A stretch of DNA of 64,000 nt from Wyeomyia smithii. Taxonomy: Eukaryota; Arthropoda; Insecta; Diptera; Culicidae. The stretch is from the NCBI RefSeq assembly GCF_029784165.1, contig NC_073695.1:97135485-97199484 (forward strand), written 5' to 3'. The notes below the pieces were generated by a model, which searched no databases, was not told where the DNA came from, and saw only the letters and a list, made by a program, of their open reading frames with translations. Position numbers and translations under genes: made by a program. Positions 21,494-32,399 of this stretch are shown here, in pieces (positions within the stretch are counted from its first letter, which is position 1; every line of letters begins with the position of its first letter).

Positions 21494-23497
21494 TAGGGTT
21501 TGCAATCCCGGGAACGATTTCCCGGGAATTGCCTTTTCCCGGGATTCCCAGATCCCGGGAATAGGAATAATGATTCCCGGGATCCCGGGATTCCCGAGCT
21601 CCTCGGAAAATTTTCCATACAATATTGCAATAAAACTAAACATCGTATCAGAACACGAAACTTACGTCGTAGAAGTGAAGAGCAGCTTTATGGTGTGCAT
21701 TATACGAAGCAAATATTTGCTTGAAACGACGATCAATATTTGCTTGCCGTGTAATATCAAATTATTTGCTTAATTTATTTGTCAAAAATATATGCTGTCT
21801 TATTCAGTAAACGATTAATTAAGAAATATTTTCTTCGTCTCATGCCTTTTTTTGCTAGTGAGTTCACTACTAAGCGGATAGTTGCTTGATTTTTTCTTTG
21901 TTTATTGACAAAAAGTTTTGAAACCTGTAAATTGATAAAAAAAATTGAAACCAGTAAATCAATGCGACCAGAAATGAATAAATTAGTAAAACTTAGTCAG
22001 TGTAATTTGGGTCGTGGCCGCGATTTCACATTAATTACGAAGGCATTCAAATGCTCTAAAATCTGGTGGCCAAACACTCAGCTTTATCTTCAAAAAACTA
22101 AAAGTATTGGACTTTTCAGTTTCTAATGAAGTGTAGCAAGAGCTGGAATCGGTGATTTAGAAGTATTTTAGAAATCAGACACCAGCGGTGATTCGGCGAT
22201 CTTAAGCAAAGTTTTGCAGAAGGGAACTACATTATTTGGGCCTAACGAAAAATTGTCAGCGGAACTGAGGCGATTGATAGACGATTGTTCAAGAATTTCT
22301 GGTATGAACTTTAATAAATTTTGTTCTTCAATTGATAACACAGTGCAACAATTTTTTTTTGCCTTGGCTTCTATGTATGATTTTTTGATGAAGTTTGATG
22401 CGAAAATTAATTTCCCAGAGTTTGAACATATTTCAACTTAAGGAGCAACAATGGCGTCATTTTGAATTTTTATAAACTGGATTTTTTTCATGTTTTTTTG
22501 ACGCCATTTTGTTTTAAGACCAAATATCAAAATTCTGAGATTTTGTCCTCATATAAGCATCTTTTTACCCATCTTTTGAAAAAAAAACAGATCTTAAATC
22601 GGACAAAAACTGAGCTCAAAACGGTGATTCTACGAAACCGGTTTTGGCATAGTTAAAGTATTTTTCACAAAGCAAAATAATATCGATTATTTCTGAGCAT
22701 TAATGGTAATTCGCAAATATCTTTAAGTGGTAGTCAAATTATATCTTCTTTTGAGTAAAAAAAAGTCTCAAAAATCGAATGATAGGTGTCTGATCTACGT
22801 AAAATATCAGCAAAATGTCGATTTTGCCCCGATTCCCCTACAATACAAAAATAGGTTTATCTGCTGACATTTTACGTAGATGAGACACCTACCATTCGAT
22901 TTCTGAGACTTTTTTACTCAAAAGAAGGTATAACTTGACTACCACTTTAAGATATTAGCGAATTACCTTTAATGCTCAGAAATAATCGATATTATTTTGC
23001 TTTGTGAAATATACTAAAACTATGCCAAAACCGGTTTCGTAGAATCACCGTTTTGAGCTCAGTTTTTGTTCGATTTGAGATCTGTTTTTTTTTTTTTTTC
23101 AAAAGATGGGTATAAAGATGCTAATATGTGAACAAACTCTTAGAATTTTGTTATTCGGTCTTAAAACAAAATGGCGTCGAAAAAACATCAAAAATTACCG
23201 GTTTCTCAAAAGTTCAAAATGGCGCCATTGTTGCGTCTTAAGTTAAAATATGTTCAAACTCTGGGAAATTCAGTTTTGCATAAAAAAAAAACAAAAAAAT
23301 TATATATAAAAGCCAAGGCAGAAAAAAAAGTCAATTTTTGCTGCACTGTGTAATTAAATTGTAAACGATTGTTTAAAGCTCTTTATTAATAATCTGCTAA
23401 GGATTTTTTCCTTTCCCGGTTCCCGGGAATTCCCGGGAAATGAGACTTTCATTCCCGTTTCCCGGGAAATCTATTCTCGGGAATATTGCAAACCCTA
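21494..23497. mobile_element. hAT-like DNA transposon, non-autonomous, with internal palindrome
   Basis: Terminal inverted repeats TAGGGTTTGCAAT (21494 on) and ATTGCAAACCCTA (ending 23497) are bracketed by a perfect 8-bp duplication GCTTGAAT (21486-21493 and 23498-23505), the hallmark of hAT. CCCGGGAA-type motifs are clustered inside both ends (21507-21600 and 23417-23483). The interior has two small frames (21905-22126, 22214-22441) without a recognisable transposase signature. Most of its right half is one long inverted repeat. Confidence 0.9.
22330..23355. repeat. About 1-kb palindrome inside the hAT-like element
   Basis: The arms fold around roughly 22840-22860. Paired landmarks from outside in are CAGTGCAAC with GCTGCACTG, TTTCCCAGAG with CTCTGGGAAA, AACAATGGCG with CGCCATTGTT, CGAAACCGG with CCGGTTTCG, and CTACGTAAAAT with ATTTTACGTAG. 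The arms are over 400 bp with scattered mismatches. A transcript would make a long double-stranded hairpin. Confidence 0.85.
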
Positions 23498-23505
23498 GCT
23501 TGAAT

Positions 23506-24049
23506 GGAGAATTCTCCACTGTGTGATAGCAGTGGCAACAAGAGCCTCACATGAGGTGCGACATGCTACTTGCGAGCGAGACTAATAACTCTGCAAGAGA
23601 CTGATAGAGAGAACCAGCAGCAATTGGCGATTCCTCTGCAGCCTTCCATTGCTGACGGACCAACAGAGGAAAACGGCAGATGGCACTGGTTATTAGAGAT
23701 TCACCTTCCAAAGCGCTAGATTTGGATCTTTCGTCTGTGTGAGGAGAATCGTCATATAGGCATGTCTGTAGCACTGCTGAACATGTCCGGACAAGTTAGT
23801 GATTGTGTCCAGATTTGGCGCGCTCGCTTCCAGCCGTTTGGTCATTGCTAACAGTTAGTTGTGCGTGTACTGTACCGTGTGTTGTAATTTGTGTTGTTTG
23901 CTGGCTTGTAGTATATGTGTGTGAGAGAACTACTGAACTACTGTTTTACTGATTTTTACTATTGCAGCATCTCAGGAAGCCTTCGTGTGAAGCTACCAAA
24001 GCAGTTTTCACTTAGATCTTCGTCAAGTTCAGAGAAGTCTACTTGCAAA
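23506..24049. other. No recognised feature
   Basis: This is the flank that the hAT-like element interrupted. Short frames only, with no family motif seen. Confidence 0.5.
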
Positions 24050-24525
24050 CTCATTATCTGTTTGTTGACTTCAATGCGGCATACAATTTTTTCAAGCGCA
24101 AACAGCTGTTGCAAAACAGATTAGGCTGGACTGGTTCGTGACGTTTGAAACAAGTTGACGGACTCTCGAATCTGCTGTTCAACATTGCCTCGGTGACTTG
24201 TATGCTCTTCATGATATTGATGTTGTTGGTATTGACCGTATCTCTCAAGAGGGAATCAGCAAGAATTGGATTCTTCATCAACTCTACCAAAATGAGGTTC
24301 ATGGTGGCTGGTAGAGAGCGTGGAAGTTCGTCGAAGGTTAGTAGAAAATGTTGAAAACTGTTAAAATACGACAAGCTACATTGGGATGACCAGACCACGT
24401 GTCACAAATGTCGCAGAAACAATCAGTGAAGACAATTTTCAACAGATGGGCAACTATTTGGTTGACCCCGTAATCGTATGATGTGTAGTGTGGATGAGGA
24501 CACCCGACTGATGGGTATTAGGAAC
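24050..24525 (+). pseudogene. RTE-like LINE fragment
   Basis: Degraded pieces in shifting frames match the family at 5700-6975: VDFNAAYNFFKRK near 24066, LSNLLFNIAS near 24166, REPSARI-type helix with FMVAGRERG near 24299-24325, and MMCSVDEDTRLMGIRND near 24480-24525. The catalytic FADD box is lost. It is a clear relic with no coding capacity. Confidence 0.7.
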
Positions 24526-24666
24526 GATTTTTTTTCATTCATGCATTCATGTGGTGTTGACTGCTGGTTATTTACATCTAACACAAACAGAAATTTCGCA
24601 GCTGTGTAGTCAATTTTTCGTGTGTAGCGACGTGTTTTGGTGCCTGGAGAAGTTACTGGAAAATGA

Positions 24667-25710
24667 GTGGGGTGGAAAATCTCAACACAGGTCCGAAAAT
24701 TGATAATGCGTTACTTCCAGCGTAAGGAGTCTCAACGAAACATTTCTGAGAAATATGTGATGAGCCGTGGTGCAATCCAGCTGGTCATTCGAATGCACCA
24801 GACGCTCGATAGCGGGGCCGATCTAGCGGGAAGAGAACCGAAACGTAAGACTATGCAGGAGAGAACACGCCAATAACCCTGGATATGAAGAAAACCCCAC
24901 TCAGGGTTTTGTTGAGTATGACTGCAGCCATTCCAAAAATTTTGCTTCAATTCCGTATTTTTCGAGCTTTAAGAGCAATAAAGGTATGTCGATTCAGTCA
25001 AATGCCTTGCTAAAGTTCGTATAAAAAGTTTCTTAGTGGTTGCCGTTGTCCATTACAGTCAAAGTGAAAGTTATGAATTGCAAAAGATTTGTGGTAGTTG
25101 ATCGGCTTTTATAAAACCCGTAATGTTGAGTTGTAATTTGATTTTTTATTTGCTGAAAGATTTTTTCATTAATAATTGATTCAAATAATTTTGAAATGCA
25201 TGAAATAATGGCAATTCCACGATAATTACAAATGTCAGATTTAGCGCTAGATTTGAAAGTTGGCACTAAGTAATCTGGAAAAATTCCATTCTTCAGAGAC
25301 ATATAGAAGAGTTAAGGTGTAGTTAAGGTTTCGATAGATCTTTTGCCGAAAGCCTGGGAGTTTCCATGCTGTAAATGGGACTGAAGAACAACTAGTCCTT
25401 CCAGCATGATTATGAGCCGAAGCATACAGCGAAAAAATAGCAGCATTCTTCCGGTCGGTCCTGAGCAAACCAGGCCACCCCAAACCAGGTCACTCCAAAG
25501 CCCCGATTTGAACGCTTTTGAATATTTGGTGGGCGACTTTGAATAACAAGATGGACAAAACTAACGTTACGAACAGGCAAAACTATTTTGCTGCGTTGAA
25601 GAAGGTTTGGACCGACCTGGTCCCGCAAAACCTCCGGAACCTCGTGGAGAGTACGCCAAAACCTTTTTCAATTGGTTATCGAGGCCGAAGAGGGTCATTT
25701 TGACTATTAT
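24667..25710 (+). pseudogene. Tc1-like transposase, broken
   Basis: The N-terminal part (24667-24876) reads as a helix-turn-helix: STQVRKLIMRYFQRKES, then ISEKYVMSRGAIQLVI, then GREPKRK. The C-terminal part (about 25405-25700) has YEPKHTA, the SPDLN-type box (PKPRFERF in one frame, SPDLNAFEYLVGDFE in another), and DKTNVTNRQNYFAALKKVW. The middle is missing and replaced by a minus-strand LINE fragment (about 24935-25395). DD34E membership is suggested by the SPDLN..E box but cannot be counted across frameshifts. Confidence 0.7.
24935..25395 (-). pseudogene. CR1/jockey-superfamily LINE fragment inside the Tc1-like relic
   Basis: The minus frame 25302-25033 reads SDICNYRGIAIISCISKLFE and the RSTTTNLLQF region, i.e. 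RT motifs before motif A. Nucleotide blocks such as GGTATGTCGATTC..GTCAAATGC match the relic at 18398-20640, so it is another copy of that family. It is truncated on both sides. Confidence 0.75.
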
Positions 25711-25878
25711 TTATTTGTTATTTTATATTTCAAATGGCTGTGGATTTTTGCGCTTATTGGTGTATAGACTGTTCCGAAAATTATAAATACATCTTCTTTC
25801 TTGAATAAAACAAAAAATACAGGATTTTTCGGGTCATTTTATTCTGAAATATAGATAATAAGTGTTTTCTTTCCAGTT

Positions 25879-27637
25879 TCAATTCGAATTGGGATTATTT
25901 TTCGTAGGATACGCGAGTTCTCTAACTTTTCTCTTAACACTACTCATAAGCTTTTGCACAGTGTGTTCTCCGACCATTTTTAAAACTTTAGGCCAATCTT
26001 TTTTAAATTTTTCAACATTGTCCGCTGGTTTGACATATTTCCTCAGCTTTGCCTTGGTCAAAGCCCAAAAAGTTTCAATAGGGCGAATTTCAGGGCAGTT
26101 TGGAGGATTCATCTCCTTTGGGACACATGTGACATTATTTGTTTTATACCACACTAGTGCATCCTTAGAGTAATGGCAGGAAGCAAGATCGGGCCAAAAG
26201 ATTGGAGGATTGTTATGCTGCTTAACCATGGGTAACAACCTTTTCTGCAAACACTCTTTCACGTAAATTTTACCATTTATTGTGTCATTCGTAATGAATG
26301 GACGAGATATTTTCCCACATTCACAAATGGCCTGCCAAACCATTACCTTCTTGCCGAATTTTTCGGTGTAAGTGGCTTTCACTGGTCCAGGGACATCCTT
26401 TCCCTACGGTGATGTAGAAAATTGCGGTCCTGGCAGAGTATTATAGTCAAGTTTTATGTAGGTTTCGTCATTCATGATAACACATCCCATTTTTTTGGTC
26501 AGAAGTTTGTCATAATGCTTCCGAGCTCTCGGTTTCACAGATTCAGCTTGTTTTGGATTTCGTTTTGGCTGCTTCTGCTTCCGACGGGTCTGCAGACCCA
26601 TTCTTCCCTTGGCACGCATAACGTTACTCGCCGAGGTTCCAAGCTTTCTCGCCACATCTCGTACTGATACTGAAGGATGCCGCTTGTAGTATTCCTTTAG
26701 GGGGGGGGGGGGGCGGTAGGGTTTTGAAGGCAAAAAATAACAGGTTTTTACAGATTTTTTTTGGGCGTACGGTGAAAGTAAATTTATTTCTGATTATTGT
26801 AAATTAAAGAGTAGTAATTGAACTATATTCTGTTAAATATTGGTTGAAAAATATTTAAAATTGACCGAATGGTAGCAGTTTTTCTCAAATCGATGTTTTT
26901 TGAGTCGGTGCACTCTGTATCTCAAAATCTATTCAACCGATCGTTCTCAAATTTTTTACAGTATTTTCTTACATAGTTAATGAAGTAACCCTGATGAGAT
27001 TTTTTCGTTTTTGATTTTATTTTTTTTATTATTAACAACAATAGTCATGAATTTAGGCCAAAAATCGGTATTTTCACTTTCAAGTCTTGTAAAAAGTTCA
27101 AAAATTTAAAAAAAAAATGGAAAAACTCGACAGAGATACCTAGAGGGACATAAAAATTAAAGGAAAAACTTTGGTTATTTCATTTCAGATGATCCAGTGC
27201 TGAGGTATGACGTGCACCGCAAAAAGTATTTTTTCTGAGGCGCCTGCGAAGAATTGCTACCATTCGGTCAATTTTCAATATTTTTTAACCAATATTTTAC
27301 AGAATATAGTTCAAACTCTTTAATGTACAATAATCAGAAATAAATTTACTTTCACCGTACGCCCAAAAAAAAATCTGTAAAAACCTGTTTTTTTCTGCCT
27401 TCAACCCCCCCCCCCCCCCTTAACCTTATTGTTCATTGTGGGATCAACAGGCCCGGGTTTTCTACCACGTCATGGGGCATCAGTAAATGTGCACTCTTCA
27501 CAATACTTCCGCAATGCGGTTTGAACTGCTCCGAAACTTATACCTTCTTCTCTGGCTAATTTTCTCATAGAAAGACCACTCACGGTGCCCCATTTGTGCA
27601 CAATTCGCGTTCTTTGTTCGGGAGAAAGGCCACGCAT
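25879..27637 (-). pseudogene. ITmD37E-type transposase, nonsense codons plus MITE insertion
   Basis: The start ATG is at 27637 (minus). The N-terminal helix-turn-helix reads MRGLSPEQRTRIVHKW and KLAREEGISFGAV, then meets a TGA, then GRKPGPVDPTMNNK. The MITE 26700-27419 interrupts it. It resumes with EYYKRHPSVSVRDVARKLG (second HTH) and IMNDETYIK (first Asp); TAG follows STSP, then KATYTEKFGKK, WPDLASCHYSKD (second Asp) and EIRPIETFW (Glu). Exactly 37 residues separate the second Asp from the Glu. It catalyses cut-and-paste transposition in relatives but is dead here. Confidence 0.88.
26700..27419. mobile_element. Poly-G-ended foldback MITE inside ITmD37E
   Basis: A 720-bp insertion starts with a run of about 15 G and ends with a run of about 15 C. 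Terminal repeats of about 170-180 bp follow, sharing GGGCGTACGGTGAAAG and ATTGACCGAATGGTAGCA. TTA flanks both sides (26697-26699, 27420-27422), a 3-bp duplication as in PIF/Harbinger elements. There is no ORF. Confidence 0.8.
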
Positions 27638-27792
27638 TTTCAAAATTTCGCACTAAATGTTAGAAAAAATGACAGCATCTATTTCTTTTGGATGTAAACA
27701 ACAGGACGCAGCCAACGTTTGGTTGAATACTGCACGTTATTCGAAATGACGGTTGATCGTAAGTGTATTTATAATTATCGGAACGGTCTATA

Positions 27793-28312
27793 TTTGAATG
27801 AGGTGCAGTGAGATGGCGTTTTTTGACCATCCGAAGTTAAACATACAAAAGTAAGTATTCTCCGTAAAGCTACCGACATTACTCATGTTTTTCACCGTAT
27901 AACAGTAATAGACCAACTCTCACGATAAACTACTATAAAAGCAATGCGATCAATTCTGGCTTCTATTAGAATTCAATCATTGGCACACTCCTGGAGCATG
28001 CAATAATATCCCCGCCCAACCTCTTAGAGAAACGTTCCAAAGAGACTTATGCAAATGTTTCAATGAATGATTAGTGACAAAAAACGTGCGATAAATGCAT
28101 CATCAAATCTTTTTCCGTTACTCACTCCGATGGTGGACAGTGTAAAAAAACCGTTTATCTGTCAAGCAAATTTACTGTTAATCGGCTCTATAGCTTTTTT
28201 CCAACACTCCTGGTACGATTGCAACTGAAATAGGCGAAGACGCTAGGATTAGCTGTGCTTTTTGTGAAAATCGAACATTTTCTCCCCTGCCAGTTCACCA
28301 CAACTCTGTTCC
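27793..28312. other. No recognised feature
   Basis: AT-rich flank between two DNA transposons, with no convincing ORF. Confidence 0.5.
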
Positions 28313-28314
28313 TA

Positions 28315-29080
28315 CACACCAAATTTTCATTGCTGGAAACCAGCAAAATTTTGCTGATTTTTGGTGTGCTGTGTTTCCAGCGAACTGTTCAGCAAAATGA
28401 AATTTGCTGATTATTCAGTAATGCTCAATTGCATAAAAATGACAGATCGTTTGCTGCATGTTCAGTAAAACAAAATACAAATTGATTGTCAGCTATGACA
28501 ATTTGCTGTACATTCAGCAAAGCATAAATCAATTTACTGGTTAACCAGTTAGTTCAAGGGAACCATGTTTTCCTCAGGCACCAGCTTCCATCCGCCCATC
28601 GGATCATAGCCAAATTACTGTTGAACTAGAGATGTATGATTATCATTTCAACCTTTGAATTCATCTAGCCCAACAGTGACTTAGCTATGGTCCCATATCC
28701 GCTATCAGGAGCTTAGAGATGATCCCGTACCAGCTGCACAGCGATTTGGCGCGTTTTACTAATGTCAGCTTGACGTAAAATATTTTGACATAGCAATTCT
28801 TTCGCTGGATTCCAGCAAACATTCATTTACTGTTTTCTGTTCAGCAAATAGATTTGCTGTATTTTTGCGAATCACTGAATCGATTACTGGTTTTCAGTAA
28901 ATCTATCAATGAAATACTGGTTTACAGCAAAAATAAAATTACTGAACGAAATTCAGTAAACTGTAGAACTGAATTACAGTAAACTTTTGAAAAAAAATGC
29001 TGTGATTCAGTAAACAAGTGATTTGCTGATACACTTTCAGCAATGTACTTTGCTGAACCATAAAGAGAATTTTTGGTGTG
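28315..29080. mobile_element. TA-flanked element with iterated CAGCAAA/CAGTAAA motif
   Basis: The terminal repeat is CACACCAAAWWTTC at both ends, with TA at 28313-28314 and 29081-29082. More than twenty copies of CAGCAAA, CAGTAAA or their inverses (TTTGCTG, TTTACTG) fill both flanks, with a core of ordinary sequence around 28560-28790. It has the same architecture as 14868-15554 but a different motif. No coding capacity. Confidence 0.7.
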
Positions 29081-29082
29081 TA

Positions 29083-29985
29083 GCTGTAGCAGGTTTAATT
29101 CCAGTTTGGTGTTTGGTTGGTTCATCTCCGTTTGTAAGTACATTATTTGCGCTCTATCAGCACTCATGATCAACACTGCCTGCCTCGGCTATCATGTTCT
29201 ACTATACACGAAACTGCCACTTGACGATGAATCCCACCGTAACTGATTTTCGGTATAGATACAAACATTTTGCTGCCAACAGATGCCTAGTGGCAATACA
29301 TAACGGGTGCGCACTATAAAATCCCACCACGCGATTAATGAACGTAGTGAAACATATAAAAGTTTAATGACTCTTTTATGATTGTTCCTTCATTCGTTAT
29401 GATTGATAATCGGACAGTTTACTACCGCAAAAGGCTACTCCAACACTTTTCTTCGTTGGAGCGAACTGCATTGCAGTCAAGCGAAGCGTCTCGAATACAG
29501 TTTCAGGACGATTACTACACTTCAAATATGTGACAAAAAATTCGTTTAACATCGCTTCCAACGCCAGAAATAGGCACACAAACCAGGCTAAATTCGAACG
29601 AGGAATATTTCTATGATATTTCTATATTTCATAGTTGTGCAAATATGGAAATGAAATCTCCTCAACATCCAGCAAGTTTTCCATTTAGCAATATTGATTG
29701 TTGCACGAGAGGAAAAAACTGTACATAAACCATCGGCAGCTTTACGAGCACTAAATAATATGACCCTGAGCGTGCATTATCCCAAAATCTGGCACCCAGA
29801 CGCTGAATCCCCTAACTGTACTATTGATATAAAGTATGTGCTGCACCACTGACCAGATGAGGCGCCATTAGCACCGAACGGTCAGTCAGTTCTCCGGGTG
29901 AACGAGTTCGCGCCGATACAGTGCTCCATATAGCACTACCCCAGGAAGAATCTGCAATTAACCTCGTTTTTTTTTCTTGTTTTCC
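29083..29985. other. No recognised feature
   Basis: Mostly AT-rich. A pyrimidine tract and AG at 29968-29988 form the acceptor of the next candidate exon. Confidence 0.45.
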
Positions 29986-29988
29986 CAG

Positions 29989-30016
29989 ATTTCAATCCCT
30001 TGTTATGTGCTCGCGA
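29989..30016 (+). other. Candidate short host exon (28 bp)
   Basis: A long pyrimidine tract ending TTTTCTTGTTTTCCCAG precedes it, and a strong donor GTAAGTG follows at 30017. The 28-bp size is small but possible for a 5' UTR exon or a micro-exon. An acceptor-like GTGCGAGCAG ends at 30231, so a 215-bp intron to the next candidate exon is plausible. Confidence 0.3.
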
Positions 30017-30231
30017 GTAAGTGTAAAGTCATAATTTTTGCTAAAGCCTATTCCGTCCCATTTGGCTCGGTCGGCTTTGCTGTTTGGCCTGCTGTGACCG
30101 AACGACCGAAGCTTTCCCGTTCTCGACTCGACATGTCCGAACGACGACGGCTGCCACCACATTTACACTGGAGTAAAAACGAATTTTCCACGTTCGCACT
30201 TTTCCGCTTGTGTTATGCTTTGTGCGAGCAG

Positions 30232-30370
30232 TTAACTCACTCGTAACAACGCGCTGCGGACTGGCACACCGATGAAGGTTGCAATGCAGAAGTCCTTCCC
30301 GTGCCTGCCCGAGGAGTTTCAGTTGCGCAAGAAAAAGTTCACCCCCTTGGTGGTCGAGACCAACAAGCGT
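30232..30370 (+). other. Candidate host exon with start codon
   Basis: After the acceptor-like site ending at 30231, an ATG at 30272 opens a frame reading MKVAMQKSFPCLPEEFQLRK and on through FTPLVVETNK. It reaches a possible donor GTAGAG near 30369 and would otherwise stop at about 30424. Codon use and base composition differ from the AT-rich surroundings, and it is not a transposon motif I know. It could be the first coding exon of a host gene. I do not recognise the protein. Confidence 0.35.
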
Positions 30371-30424
30371 AGAGTGGGTTTAACCTTTAGCCAAACAAAG
30401 ATTTTCTGGTTCAGTATCTTCTAG

Positions 30425-30890
30425 ATTTTTCCTCTGTTCTCTACCTTCAAGCAGCAAATTTATTTTTAGCGTGCTTTATTTTGGCTCATCATGAAGTTCA
30501 AAAAATACTAATAACAGATTTGATGCCAACAACCTCTGACTTGGTAAATAAGTACCATGGAACCGAGTGGAATTCGTTATAAAGATAATTACAATTTGCA
30601 ACTATTTGGAAATATATTATTTTCAGTTTGTCCAATGCTTTAAGTAAAAAAGAATAGCGAAAATAAAGGATTTGTGAATAAACGATTTATTTTTTTCGAC
30701 CGTGAAATGTTAGTACCTAAGTTTTTCGCCTTGATTATATGCGGAAGACTCTTCCAAACATGGAAATATTTTTATTGTGTCTCACAAGTGAAAAGGAAAG
30801 CCGAAATGGTGTAACCCGTGTGAGTTGTCAGCGACGAAGCGATATTGCTAATACGTCCGCCATTTTATTTCATATTTATTCCACACATTT
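30425..30890. other. No recognised feature
   Basis: AT-rich sequence, possibly intron of the candidate gene upstream. Confidence 0.4.
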
Positions 30891-31009
30891 TTGCCTTTCT
30901 CCTAGAAAGGTATAGCAATCACTGAAAAAACTAAAGGTATAAAAGTGCTTAAAAAGGCCGAATGTCGTATATCACTCAACTCAGTTCGACGAGCTGAGCA
31001 TTTTCTGTA

Positions 31010-31052
31010 TGTGTGTGTGTGTGCGTATGTGTGTGTATGTGTGTGTGTGTGT
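31010..31052 (+). repeat. GT microsatellite
   Basis: About 20 GT repeats with a few interruptions, a standing part of the surrounding repeat family. Confidence 0.9.
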
Positions 31053-31612
31053 AACGCTCTCTCAATCTCACTCGATTTTCTCAGAGATGGCTGGACCGAT
31101 TTCAATGAAATTAATTGCAAATAAAAGATCTAGTTGCCCCAAAAGACCATATTGAATTTCATTATAATCGGATTTCTAGTTTAGAGGTTATGTATCAAAA
31201 TGTAAAAATCACGAAACATCAATGTCTCAGAAACTACACAACCGATTTGAACAATATTGATATCAGATGAACGGGCTAGTTAAAAGTTAACTGATGAATT
31301 ATGATTGAACAAGTGGTTTCATAATTCGGCTGCTCTATACGTTCCCATTTCATTCGATTATAATCGAACTTAAGCAACCGTTATATATAAAATTGTCAAA
31401 ACAACGAGTCTATTATCTCAAAGATTACACGACTTATTCAACATAACTAGCGTCATACGAATGAGTTATCTTTTAAACTTACAAACACCTAACTTCGTAA
31501 CAACTTGATATGTGGTTCAAAAGTTATGGAACGAAAAGAAATTCAAAGACTATTTAAAACTATACCTGCTTTGATCAATATACGTAGACTCCACATAATT
31601 CAAATGCGGATT

Positions 31613-31931
31613 TTTTTTTTCTCTGTATGCCTGAAGGGCACTGGGTACTGAAATGCCACTGCGACATTCTTGCTGATTGTCTTTTGTGGCGGGCCCCGAT
31701 TGCTGTGCACAGGTTACGGATTGTTCGTACTCATTGATGGAGTAGAACTGTTTTGTTGTAAACCTGTACCCCAATTAGGTACAACATAGTTGATGAAACT
31801 AATGACCTGCTTGGGATTGGAGCTCCATGCTTGGTATGGAGTTAAAAGGTAACTTCCTAAGAAGTTGTACCTAGAGGAAGCAAGAGCTTCGCAAGAGCAA
31901 AGCAAATGCTCGTAAATGCGCAAATGCAAGT
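31613..31931 (-). pseudogene. 5'-truncated LINE end (I/LOA-like C-terminus) with 11-bp duplication
   Basis: AAATGCGGATT stands on both sides (31602-31612 and 31932-31942), and a T-run at the low-coordinate end is the poly(A) tail of a minus-strand insert. The minus frame reads YEHLLCSCEAL and RYNFLGSYLLTPYQAW up to NYVVPNWGTG, like the Cys-rich tail after RNase H in I- or LOA-clade LINEs. Only the last 319 bp were inserted, a common outcome of incomplete reverse transcription. Confidence 0.65.
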
Positions 31932-32399
31932 AAATGCGGATTCGTACTATTTGAATGTTCCCGGTATCGCTCGTGATGAAATTGTTCGAAATTAGGTCAT
32001 TTCTTTTATTTCGCTATTTCTTGAGCACTAACATTACGTCAAATTTCATATTTTATACTTCAATCACAACAAATATATTTTCGAACCCAAAGAGTGAATA
32101 TACTTTTATTGGATTGAAGCGTCCATGTAAATCTATTTTTACAAATAATAAGTTTGAATGAGAAAGGCTTTTTTTTTACCGCTAGGTGGATTAATTTAGG
32201 TTTTTCTCATGCCCAAGCTTACTTTCGCATTTAGCAAAAATATATTACCAAAAAAAAAAGAAAAATCACCTCACTTTGAAGCAACTGAATAGGCGACTTC
32301 CATAAAGCAGTGAATATTCGAAAACACTTTTGCACATTTTTTACACGCCTTTTTTCACGGATTCTCGAAATAACACGGTTTTTTTACACGGGCGCTGCA

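Larger units (their letters stand above)
25765..27790 (-). mobile_element. ITmD37E-type Tc1/mariner transposon, split by a MITE
   Basis: The ends are 27-base inverted repeats, TAGACTGTTCCGAAAATT.. (25765 on) and TAGACCGTTCCGATAATT.. on the other strand (27790 back), with TA on each side. It encodes a transposase on the minus strand with DD37E spacing. The length is 2026 bp, of which 720 bp are a later insertion. ITmD37E is a mosquito family in my knowledge, which supports the host guess. Confidence 0.88.
30892..32169. mobile_element. Culicine-type repeat bounded by TGCCTTTCTC
   Basis: It begins TGCCTTTCTCCTAGAAAGG and ends GAGAAAGGCT, a short inverted repeat. It contains the block GACGAGCTGAGC, a GT microsatellite, then TCTCAGAGATGGCTGGACCG and recurrent AACCGAT blocks. 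I recall this arrangement as very common in culicine genomes; that is memory, not a search. A 319-bp LINE end is nested within (31613-31931). No transposase. Confidence 0.6.
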
